This document shows, piece after piece, positions 1 to 4,937 of a stretch of 5,835 bases of DNA (positions are counted from its first letter, which is position 1; the number at the start of each line of letters is the position of its first letter). Where the stretch lies: the NCBI GenBank assembly GCA_964576115.1, contig CAZNUA010000045.1, positions 2,760 through 8,594 on the forward strand, written 5' to 3'. A model generated the notes under the pieces. The model saw only the letters and a list, made by a program, of their open reading frames with translations, made no database searches and was not told where the DNA came from. The translations under genes and the position numbers were made by a program. The DNA comes from CAYSYY01 sp964576115 [NCBI: uncultured Gemmatimonadota bacterium]. GTDB lineage: Bacteria; Blakebacterota; Blakebacteria; Blakebacterales.

Positions 1-117
1 ACCGCCGACGCCCTGCTCGAGGCTCTGCACTCGGCCGGAGTCGAGGCGGCCGCCCGCATCGGCCGGATCACCGGTCCCGGCCAGGGCCGGATCACTGTCC
101 GGCCTCAGGACGCGTAG
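1..117 (+). CDS. selD: Probable selenide, water dikinase (SelD), C-terminal end only
   Basis: Only the last 38 codons are present, open at the left edge and ending in TAG at 115-117. The peptide is a helix (ALLEALHSAGVEAAA) followed by a strand and turn (IGRITGPGQGRITV). This is the usual close of the PurM/AIRS C-terminal domain in SelD, which makes selenophosphate from selenide and ATP. HypE shares the fold but normally ends in a longer tail with a PRIC-like motif, absent here, so SelD fits better; ThiL or another PurM-fold protein is not excluded. The catalytic N-terminal part lies outside the window, so activity cannot be judged. The radical SAM gene starts 7 bases after the stop, which suggests one transcript and coupled translation. 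Confidence 0.55.
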   Translation, partial: TADALLEALHSAGVEAAARIGRITGPGQGRITVRPQDA

Positions 118-124
118 GCGCCCG

Positions 125-1063
125 GTGGCCCGCTCGACCTGGTGCCCGCGCCTCTGGGATGAGGTCTATATCGATCAGAAGGGTCGGGTCTTCTCCTGCT
201 GTCATAACAAACCGGCTGTGCTGGGTTCGATTCTCGAACTGCCGCTCGACCAGATCGTCAACGGCGCCGCTATCAGGGGCCACCGGCGCCGGGCCCTGCA
301 GGGACGGCTGAGCTGCTACCGGCACTGCACCCTGCTCTCCCCCGCCGAGCGGGCCGCCGAGCCTCCCGGGGGAATCGGTGACGAGATCGCTTATGCAGAC
401 TTGAAACGGCTCAAGGTCCTTTTCGGCGAGGCCTGCAACATCGACTGCATCATGTGCTGGCAGGATTCGTCCAGCCGCGAGGTCATCGATCTGGAGGCCC
501 TGACGGCCCGGGTCGATCTCACCCCCTTCGAAAGCGTCGAGATTCAGGGGGGCGAGCCGCTCTTCATTCCGGAGGCGAAGACCTACTTTGATCACGTCGC
601 CGCCGCCGGCATACCGATCTCGTTCCTGACCAACGGCACCATCATGACCGAAGAGTGGGCCGCGAAGATCGCCCGACACTCCGAGTTCGTCTACATCTCG
701 CTCAACGCCGCCACCCCCGCCACCCACGAACTTATCAACCGGGGCTCGGAGTGGACGCGGGTGATGCGCTCGCTCGAGCGGCTGCACAGCGCCCGCGCTG
801 CGGCCGGCTCCGGGATCGAGATCCGGGCCCACATGACCATCGTGCGCCAGAACATCCACGAGGTGCCCGCCTTCATTGCCGGATTCGGCGAACTGGGCTT
901 CGATGCCGCCGATTTCGGTTTCGATCTGCGCCTGCGCCCCTGGCTGGCCCTGCATCCCCGACTGCGTTCCCGCCTGCGGGCCGAGATCGCTACCGCACTG
1001 GCTAAACTCGACGACCGGGCTGCGGTCGACACCTCCCGTCTGGAGATACTCCGGCTGGTCTGA
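125..1063 (+). CDS. Radical SAM protein with N-terminal twitch/SPASM-like cluster domain
   Basis: A 312-residue protein. The radical SAM signature CNIDCIMC gives C104, C108 and C111, which should bind the 4Fe-4S cluster that cleaves S-adenosylmethionine. The GGEP motif at 142-145 (SAM binding) and the strand ending LTNGT at 168-172 support a real barrel. Ahead of the barrel, C7 (WCPRLW), C25/C26 (GRVFSCCH), C64 and C68 (CYRHC) have the spacing of a twitch or half-SPASM auxiliary cluster, including the 'dG.v..C' turn. That domain usually follows the barrel; here it comes first, as in the N-twitch radical SAM proteins. The substrate is unknown; such auxiliary clusters often occur in peptide- or cofactor-modifying enzymes. 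GTG at 125 is chosen because it is the first plausible in-frame start and retains W6-C7; its ribosome binding site is weak, fitting coupling to the upstream gene. The stop is TGA at 1061-1063. Confidence 0.85.
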   Translation: MARSTWCPRLWDEVYIDQKGRVFSCCHNKPAVLGSILELPLDQIVNGAAIRGHRRRALQGRLSCYRHCTLLSPAERAAEPPGGIGDEIAYADLKRLKVLFGEACNIDCIMCWQDSSSREVIDLEALTARVDLTPFESVEIQGGEPLFIPEAKTYFDHVAAAGIPISFLTNGTIMTEEWAAKIARHSEFVYISLNAATPATHELINRGSEWTRVMRSLERLHSARAAAGSGIEIRAHMTIVRQNIHEVPAFIAGFGELGFDAADFGFDLRLRPWLALHPRLRSRLRAEIATALAKLDDRAAVDTSRLEILRLV

Positions 1064-1090
1064 AGGGCAGCCCGACGGCTGCTGCCCTTC
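1062..1090 (+). terminator. Hairpin at the end of the radical SAM gene, possible terminator
   Basis: The arms GAAGGGCAGC (1062-1071) and GCTGCCCTTC (1081-1090) are perfectly complementary over 10 bp with a 9-base loop. The left arm overlaps the TGA stop. No T-run follows, so it is not a classic intrinsic terminator. It may act as an RNA 3' end stabiliser or a weak terminator between the two + strand units. Confidence 0.45.
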
Positions 1091-1142
1091 GGCCGCCGTT
1101 GTACGCCCCTGTCACACCCTTCCCGCCGCTCGCTCTTTCGGC

Positions 1143-1148
1143 TACAAT
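1143..1148 (+). promoter_or_regulatory. Candidate -10 box for the YbaK-type gene
   Basis: TACAAT at 1143-1148 differs from the TATAAT consensus at one position and lies 39 bases before the ATG at 1188. No good -35 box is seen 16-18 bases upstream, so the promoter is tentative. Its place after the hairpin at 1062-1090 fits the start of a new unit. Confidence 0.35.
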
Positions 1149-1187
1149 GACCCGGTCAGATCCACCCTGGCGCGAGGGGGTGTTCAG

Positions 1188-1661
1188 ATGCCGGCGAAGA
1201 AGAACACATTGATCGAATTCCTGGATATCAACGGAATCAGCTACGAGACCATCCGCCATGAAGAGGCCATTACCGCCCAGGAGATTGCCGCTGCTGCTCA
1301 TGTCAGCGGACACGAGCTGGCCAAGACGGTGATCATCACGGTCGACGGTGAGATGGCGATGGCGGTTCTGCCCGCCACCTTCCAGATCGACCTGAAACAG
1401 CTGAAGAAAGCCATCGGCGCCAAGAAGGTCGCACTGGCCGACGAGAATGCGTTCAAGGACAGGTTCGAGGACTGCGAGCCGGGGGCCATGCCGCCCTTCG
1501 GCAACCTGTATGACATGGTGGTCTATGCCGCCGAGACTCTGGCCGAGGACGAGCAGATCGCTTTCAACGCCGGCAGTCACACCCTGCTGGTCAAGATGGC
1601 CTGGGCCGACTACGAGAAGCTGGTCGGCCCGACGATTATGAAGTTCTCACAGCTGGACTGA
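1188..1661 (+). CDS. YbaK/EbsC-family aminoacyl-tRNA deacylase domain protein
   Basis: 157 residues, about the length of a single stand-alone YbaK domain, related to the editing domain of prolyl-tRNA synthetase. Family members hydrolyse mischarged aminoacyl-tRNA (for example Ala- or Cys-tRNAPro) in the cytoplasm. Visible marks are K46 in AKTVII (the family's conserved lysine), the loop GAMPPFG at 99-105, and NAGSH at 127-131, followed by the closing strand LLVKMAWADYEKLV. The reading frame is open well upstream, but ATG 1188 is clearly the start: GAGGGGG at 1174-1180 sits 7 bases before it and the domain begins right after it. Residues 3-20 form the usual first helix and strand (NTLIEFLDINGISYE). 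The exact tRNA substrate cannot be told from sequence. The DUF454 gene starts 16 bases after the stop, so the two are probably cotranscribed. Confidence 0.88.
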   Translation: MPAKKNTLIEFLDINGISYETIRHEEAITAQEIAAAAHVSGHELAKTVIITVDGEMAMAVLPATFQIDLKQLKKAIGAKKVALADENAFKDRFEDCEPGAMPPFGNLYDMVVYAAETLAEDEQIAFNAGSHTLLVKMAWADYEKLVGPTIMKFSQLD

Positions 1662-1677
1662 TACGGGCTCGCTGGTC

Positions 1678-2112
1678 GTGCCGCTGCGGAAAAATCCTCT
1701 GCGCACGACCCTGCTGACCGTTTGCGGCCTGGTCGCGGTCATCCTCGGGATCGTGGGAATCGTCGTCCCCCTGCTCCCGACCACCCCTTTCCTGCTTCTG
1801 GCCGCGGCCTGCTTCCTGCGTTCCTCCGAGCGCCTTTACCGCTGGCTGATCACCCACCGCTGGTTCGGCCCCTACATCCGCAACTACCGGGAATATCACG
1901 CTCTGCCCCTGCGCACCAAGGTGGGCACCCTGGCACTGCTCTGGGGAGCCCTCGGATATGCCATCGTCGTCGTCGTTGACGGGCTGGCACTCCAGGTGAT
2001 GCTGGCCATCATCGGGATCGGGGTGACGGTACACATCCTGCGCTTCCGGACCCTGACGGCCGAGATGATGTCGGCGGGACCGGAGGCCGAAGGAAATCAG
2101 CCGGAAGATTGA
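1678..2112 (+). CDS. YbaN/DUF454 family inner-membrane protein
   Basis: 144 residues with the DUF454 (YbaN) hallmark: a hydrophobic stretch at about 12-34 running into PLLPTTPFLLLAA (31-43) and CFLRSSERLYRWL (45-57). The conserved short loop WFGPYI (62-67) follows, then two further hydrophobic segments at about 82-100 and 103-121. The C-terminus is polar and acidic (AEGNQPED). It should sit in the cytoplasmic membrane; the family has no firmly established function. GTG at 1678 is the only reasonable start: upstream in-frame codons run into the preceding gene without an ATG, and the DUF454 domain begins within ten residues. The ribosome binding site is poor, which fits coupling to the YbaK-type gene 16 bases upstream. 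It converges on the lipoprotein gene, whose stop lies only 4 bases away. Confidence 0.85.
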   Translation: MPLRKNPLRTTLLTVCGLVAVILGIVGIVVPLLPTTPFLLLAAACFLRSSERLYRWLITHRWFGPYIRNYREYHALPLRTKVGTLALLWGALGYAIVVVVDGLALQVMLAIIGIGVTVHILRFRTLTAEMMSAGPEAEGNQPED

Positions 2113-2116
2113 CCGG

Positions 2117-3418
2117 TCAGGACGAGCTCCCTGGCGGTACAGTTGTCCTGATGCGGTACACGACCACTTTTTTAGCACCTGTTTCCCGATCTTCTTCCAC
2201 CTGCACCAGACAGCCGCGCGTCAGTTTCGTCATTCCCCGCCTGCTTCCGGGGGGAAGCCGGGTGATCCCGAGGTATTCGCCCTCGGGGCTGAAAACGCGG
2301 TACAGGACGGGGGGCTCATTCCCCTCCTGGCTCTCGATGAAGACCGGAATGCGGACCCAGATACGACCGGCGTCGTCGATCTCGATCGTGCCGCCCTCAT
2401 CCTCTCCCCAGTAGGCTTTGTATTCGGGATAGACGAGATTCTCCAGCAGAGCCTTCTGCCATGCACGGTCGATCCCGGTGGCCGTTTCCAGAGCCTCGAC
2501 TGTGGGGACTTCAAAGGCCGTTCGGTCCGCCGCCGTCACCGGTTCGGAAGGCAGATCGACCCGGATCCGGCGGCGGTGCCGGCCGTCCATACCGTGGATA
2601 TCGAGAACCGGCTCTTCTCCGGTGGTCAGGAGCAGACCGAACCGGTCGTGACAGGCAAAATGCGACCGGGGTCCGAAGGGGATACGGGAAAAGATCGCGC
2701 CCTGAGTTTCGTTCCAGAAAAACTCCACCCGGAGCGCCTCGACGACCTCTTCCCCATCCGCGCTCCAGAGCGAATCCCATTGGGCACTGTACGCCGCGGC
2801 CCGGTACCTCAGGGAACGGGCCCCCTCTCCGGCAGTGGTCCGGCCGAGGATCCACAGGAACCGACCATCGGAAAGACGGCGGCAGAAGGCCGTCCGCCAG
2901 CCCGGCGGCGGTGCCGGCAGGGTCTCGACATCGATCAGCCCCCCATCGATCCGGTACCGTGTCAGGCGATGCTGTCCGACCAGGTCGAAGGTCTCGATCA
3001 CTCCATCCCTGATGTCGTTGATCTGCGGGTGCCGCATATCGCCGGGTCCCTGCCCCGGTTGACCGAAAGCGAACTGAAAGATCCCCGAGGTGTCGAACAC
3101 CGCGATCCGTGAAACCGACGGCCAGTCCGAGGGTGAGGAGTCGGGTACGAACAGAAAACCCCGCTCGTCGAGCGTGCCGGGTTCGGGGCGGACGAGAAGC
3201 GACTCTTCGCGTTCGTCCTCCTGCAGGATATACCACGGCTCGTACGTGAAGAGTTCACCTTCGTACTTCGGAACGGCAGAGGAGAGGGCTGTGACGACAC
3301 CGCCCTCTTCCCACTGCTCGAAGGTATGGCCCGGCGCCGAGGTGTCGGGCGTCGAGCCGCAGGCGATCGTGCTGAAGCAGAGCAGAACCAGAATGAATCC
3401 CCTGGCGGTCCGTCTCAT
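2117..3418 (-). CDS. Lipoprotein with 6-bladed beta-propeller (NHL-like) fold
   Basis: 433 residues. The N-terminus is a lipoprotein signal: RR at 2-3, a hydrophobic core GFILVLLCF, then STIAC with C20 as the acylated cysteine, followed by a Ser/Thr/Pro-rich linker. G21 after the cysteine gives no inner-membrane retention signal, so an outer-membrane site is likely. The rest is all-beta with propeller strands such as SRIAVFDTSGIFQFAFG (103-119), then GQPGQGPGD (119-127), the typical GxxGxGPG turn of 6-bladed beta-propeller lipoproteins. Near the end come IWVRIPVF (353-360) and LYRVFSPEGEYLG (372-384), two more blade-like repeats. The ligand and role are unknown; such proteins are usually binding or scaffold proteins. 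ATG at 3418-3416 is supported by GAGG five bases upstream within GAGAGGAC and by the intact signal peptide. It stands alone between two converging or parallel units. Confidence 0.8.
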   Translation of the reverse strand: MRRTARGFILVLLCFSTIACGSTPDTSAPGHTFEQWEEGGVVTALSSAVPKYEGELFTYEPWYILQEDEREESLLVRPEPGTLDERGFLFVPDSSPSDWPSVSRIAVFDTSGIFQFAFGQPGQGPGDMRHPQINDIRDGVIETFDLVGQHRLTRYRIDGGLIDVETLPAPPPGWRTAFCRRLSDGRFLWILGRTTAGEGARSLRYRAAAYSAQWDSLWSADGEEVVEALRVEFFWNETQGAIFSRIPFGPRSHFACHDRFGLLLTTGEEPVLDIHGMDGRHRRRIRVDLPSEPVTAADRTAFEVPTVEALETATGIDRAWQKALLENLVYPEYKAYWGEDEGGTIEIDDAGRIWVRIPVFIESQEGNEPPVLYRVFSPEGEYLGITRLPPGSRRGMTKLTRGCLVQVEEDRETGAKKVVVYRIRTTVPPGSSS

Positions 3419-3421
3419 GAA

Positions 3422-3429
3422 GTCCTCTC
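3422..3429 (-). promoter_or_regulatory. Ribosome binding site of the lipoprotein gene
   Basis: On the minus strand GAGAGGAC ends three bases before the ATG, placing the GAGG core five bases from the start. This fixes the start that gives a complete lipoprotein signal. Confidence 0.7.
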
Positions 3430-3476
3430 AGGATTCAAGAATGGCAAGACGGGTCTCTTCCGGCGAGTCGCACCCT

Positions 3477-3482
3477 AATATA
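3477..3482 (-). promoter_or_regulatory. Candidate -10 box for the lipoprotein gene
   Basis: TATATT reads on the minus strand about 60 bases upstream of the lipoprotein ATG. No convincing -35 box is found at 16-18 bases. It is the best -10-like site in the 188-base gap between this gene and the csp terminator, where nothing else stands out. Confidence 0.3.
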
Positions 3483-3606
3483 CTCCCTCGAAACCCTGTT
3501 GTTTCCGGGATTATCGGCGTGAACCGAGGTCTGACAGTGTCTTTACCGACCTCACAGCCCGGGATCCGTTTCAGCGATCGGGTATATGGGGGTAGAGGTG
3601 AGAATG

Positions 3607-3646
3607 GAAAACGCCTCCCCCGGTTCTCGCCGGGAGAGGCGTTTTC
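3607..3646 (-). terminator. Intrinsic terminator of the cold shock gene, bidirectional shape
   Basis: Two 17-base arms (3607-3623 and 3630-3646) pair with a single mismatch (3618 with 3635) around a 6-base loop. The stem is GC-rich near the loop and has four A-T pairs at the base, so the minus strand ends in GTTTTC and the plus strand does too. It begins 24 bases past the csp stop codon. It could also stop plus-strand transcripts, though no + gene ends nearby. Confidence 0.88.
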
Positions 3647-3669
3647 AGTACCTGTCTGTGATCAGGTCG

Positions 3670-3873
3670 TCAGACCCTGGTCACGTTCTCAGCCGATGGG
3701 CCCTTTTCGCCCTGCACGACGTCGAACTCCACGCGGTCGCCTTCGGAGAGACTGCGGAAGCCGTCGCCCTGGATCGCTGAATGATGGACGAAACAGTCCT
3801 TGGAGCCGTCATCGAGGGTGATGAATCCGAACCCCTTGGAGTCGTTGAACCACTTCACTGTACCTTGTGTCAT
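3670..3873 (-). CDS. Cold shock protein, CspA family
   Basis: 67 residues, the standard size of a single cold shock domain, an OB-fold that binds single-stranded RNA and DNA and melts RNA structure. W8 (VKWFN), RNP1 as KGFGFI (13-18) and RNP2 as CFVHHSAI (27-34) are all present, as are the closing strands [10 protein letters not shown] and [10 protein letters not shown]. The nucleic-acid-facing aromatics F15, F17, F28 and H30 are intact. The ATG at 3873-3871 is preceded by AAAGGGAAA (3882-3890) with a slightly long spacing. A strong terminator follows at 3607-3646. The leader upstream can fold into at least two hairpins, and an intrinsic terminator lies about 100 bases upstream; both could matter for control. 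Whether it is cold-induced or constitutive cannot be read from the protein. Confidence 0.95.
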   Translation of the reverse strand: MTQGTVKWFNDSKGFGFITLDDGSKDCFVHHSAIQGDGFRSLSEGDRVEFDVVQGEKGPSAENVTRV

Positions 3874-3895
3874 TACTGATATTTCCCTTTGTTCC

Positions 3896-3909
3896 GAGCC
3901 TTCCGGCTC
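3896..3909 (-). promoter_or_regulatory. csp leader hairpin next to the ribosome binding site
   Basis: On the minus strand GAGCC-GGAA-GGCTC forms a 5-bp stem with a GGAA (GNRA-class) tetraloop. It ends 5 bases before the AAAGGGAAA ribosome binding site of csp. Its position suggests it shapes access to the start site, but this is inferred. Confidence 0.45.
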
Positions 3910-3918
3910 ACGTGTGCC

Positions 3919-3938
3919 GACCGGTCGCCTGACCGGTC
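3919..3938 (-). promoter_or_regulatory. csp leader hairpin built from two GACCGGTC copies
   Basis: Two copies of the self-complementary octamer GACCGGTC (3919-3926 and 3931-3938) are separated by four bases. They can pair with each other as an 8-bp stem with a 4-base loop in RNA. As DNA they are a tandem pair of palindromes and could instead be protein-binding sites. No T-run follows, so it is not a terminator. Confidence 0.45.
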
Positions 3939-3973
3939 ATTCTCTCAACGTCTAACTGTTCCAGGCGAGACAT

Positions 3974-4009
3974 AAAAAAAACACCCGGGCAAAGACGTTC
4001 ACCCCGGTG
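3974..4009 (-). terminator. Intrinsic terminator upstream of csp with eight-T tail
   Basis: On the minus strand CACCGGGG (4009-4002) pairs with CCCGGGTG (3989-3982), seven of eight positions matching, with a 12-base loop. It is followed directly by eight Ts (3981-3974). This is a strong intrinsic terminator shape for leftward transcription. No recognisable leftward gene ends here; the csp start codon is 101 bases further on. It may end a small RNA or small gene in 4010-4230, or act as an attenuator within a long csp leader. Confidence 0.7.
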
Positions 4010-4233
4010 CCTGTTATTGACATGCCGTCCGGTACTGCTTCAACGTCGTGCTTTCACACAACAATATACGGCATTCTGCGCATTCTTCCAGGAGTATTTC
4101 AGAGTTTTCTAAAATTATTATGGGCCGGTCAGAACCCTGCAGAACGGGCGGCAGACTCCTGCCCGGGCATGAATCCAATGCCATCGACCGGAGGGACAAC
4201 CAATTACGGTGATTTGGGATACATCAGCCGATC
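4010..4233. other. AT-richer intergenic stretch without a supported gene
   Basis: This stretch separates csp from the toxin-antitoxin operon and is visibly richer in A and T than its surroundings, notably at 4095-4121. Open frames on both strands here are short and show no family resemblance. Small structures seen are TGCCCGGGCA (a 10-bp palindrome, 4160-4169) and a 5-bp stem GGCAG-ACTC-CTGCC (4150-4163). No tRNA-like T-loop was found. Confidence 0.5.
4063..4091 (-). promoter_or_regulatory. Weak candidate promoter facing csp
   Basis: On the minus strand CTGGAA (4091-4086) and TATATT (4068-4063) are 17 bases apart. The -10 is good and the -35 matches consensus at three of six positions. If used, the transcript would start near 4057 and either stop at 3974 as an RNA of roughly 80 nt or read on as a csp leader of about 180 nt. 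Confidence 0.25.
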
Positions 4234-4262
4234 TTGCAGAAGATTCATTATGAATCTATAAT
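4234..4262 (+). promoter_or_regulatory. Promoter of the vapBC-type operon
   Basis: TTGCAG at 4234-4239 and a perfect TATAAT at 4257-4262 are exactly 17 bases apart. Transcription would begin near 4269, giving a leader of about 37 bases before the antitoxin ATG at 4306. The spacer is almost fully taken up by a palindrome, so repressor binding would block RNA polymerase. Confidence 0.65.
4241..4257. promoter_or_regulatory. 17-bp palindrome, likely antitoxin operator
   Basis: AGATTCAT (4241-4248) and ATGAATCT (4250-4257) are perfect inverted repeats around one central T. The palindrome fills the -35/-10 spacer and its last base is the first base of TATAAT. A further ATGAA at 4261-4265 looks like an extra half-site. 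RHH antitoxins such as the one encoded downstream usually repress their own promoter at such repeats. Confidence 0.6.
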
Positions 4263-4305
4263 GAAGCAGAAATGGAATTCCTGCGAAACCCCGGGAGCTG
4301 CCGCC

Positions 4306-4542
4306 ATGCCCGTGAATCTGTCGATCAAGAACGTGCCCGATGAACTGGTCGAGAAACTGCGCCGACGTGCGAAACAGGCCCATCGCTCGCTACAGGGCGA
4401 ACTGATGGTCATCCTCGAGCAGGCTCTGCAGGAGGAGGGTACGCTGACTCTGGGGATGATCCGCGAGAAGATCGCATCGTACGGAATCAGCACTCCCGGT
4501 GAGTCGGTGCAGATGATCAGAGAAGATCGTGATGCCCGCTAG
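4306..4542 (+). CDS. vapB: Ribbon-helix-helix antitoxin, VapB/FitA-like
   Basis: 78 residues. NLSIKNV (4-10) is the DNA-reading beta strand, and PDELVEKLRRRAKQAH (11-26) and SLQGELMVILEQAL (28-41) are the two helices of an Arc/FitA-type RHH fold, which dimerises and binds the operator. The C-terminal half (TLTLGMIREKIASYG to MIREDRDAR) should wrap the toxin; the closing IREDRDAR is typical of VapB-type partners of PIN toxins. It would neutralise the toxin and, with it, repress the operon. ATG 4306 is chosen because GGGAG at 4293-4297 lies 8 bases upstream and the RHH strand begins immediately; in-frame codons further upstream overlap the promoter. The toxin ATG lies within its last codons (11-base overlap). 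Confidence 0.85.
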   Translation: MPVNLSIKNVPDELVEKLRRRAKQAHRSLQGELMVILEQALQEEGTLTLGMIREKIASYGISTPGESVQMIREDRDAR

Positions 4543-4933
4543 TCCGGTCGTCATCGACACCTCGGCTCTGGCCGCCGTTCTCTTCGGCGAACCGCAGGGG
4601 GAGGCGATCTGGCAGACCGTCGATGACCGGCCCCTGATCGCCCCCGCCCTGCTCCGGTACGAGCTGGCGAATGTCGCGTCCAGGAAGCTTCTCGCCCATC
4701 CCGATCAGCACCGGCTGCGCGACATATGCAGCCTGGTGGGACAGCTCGCCCTGGTGTTCTTCGACATTCCCTTCGATCGGCTCGTCGCCCTCACCCTGGA
4801 GTCGGGCCTGTCCAGTTACGATGCCGCCTTTCTCTGGCTGAGCCGGGAATCGGGGGCTCCGCTGGTCACCCTTGATACCGAACTGGCCGCCGCCGCCCGT
4901 CGCCTAGAGATCGGTCCGCTGACGATCAGGTGA
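4532..4933 (+). CDS. vapC: PIN-domain ribonuclease toxin, VapC-like
   Basis: 133 residues, a full single PIN domain. The four acidic residues that bind Mg2+ or Mn2+ are in place: D9 (VVIDTSALAAVLFGEP), E44 (LLRYELANV), D97 (SSYDAAFLWL) and D115 (LVTLDTELA). VapC toxins cut RNA, often tRNA or rRNA, and stop growth when freed from the antitoxin; the target here cannot be predicted. ATG 4532 is preferred, with GAGAAG at 4520-4525 six bases upstream; GTG at 4529 directly before it is possible but too close to that site. The start overlaps the antitoxin gene by 11 bases, so the pair is translationally coupled. The frame is intact, so the toxin is probably active. It ends 4 bases from the converging mutM stop. 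Confidence 0.88.
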   Translation: MPASPVVIDTSALAAVLFGEPQGEAIWQTVDDRPLIAPALLRYELANVASRKLLAHPDQHRLRDICSLVGQLALVFFDIPFDRLVALTLESGLSSYDAAFLWLSRESGAPLVTLDTELAAAARRLEIGPLTIR

Positions 4934-4937
4934 GGTT

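Noticed and set aside
92-955. Long minus-strand frame opposite the radical SAM gene
   Set aside because: The plus-strand protein has intact radical SAM and twitch motifs; the opposite frame has no recognisable domain and is a mirror of codon bias.
876-1187. Open reading frame extending upstream of the YbaK-type ATG
   Set aside because: It overlaps the radical SAM gene in another frame, and a good ribosome binding site with the domain start marks ATG 1188.
2117-2151. Inverted repeat TCAGGAC/GTCCTGA as a terminator between the converging genes
   Set aside because: The loop is 21 bases, the stem only 7 bp, and no T-run follows on either strand.
2461-3112. Several long + strand frames inside the lipoprotein gene
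   Set aside because: They are out-of-frame readings of GC-rich coding DNA, lack family motifs, and oppose a gene with a clear signal peptide and propeller motifs.
4010-4240. Possible tRNA or CRISPR repeat in the intergenic gap
   Set aside because: No T-loop consensus, no cloverleaf arms and no regularly spaced repeats were found.
4007-4261. 84-codon plus-strand frame between csp and the antitoxin
   Set aside because: It overlaps the minus-strand terminator and the toxin-antitoxin promoter, and its peptide resembles no known family.
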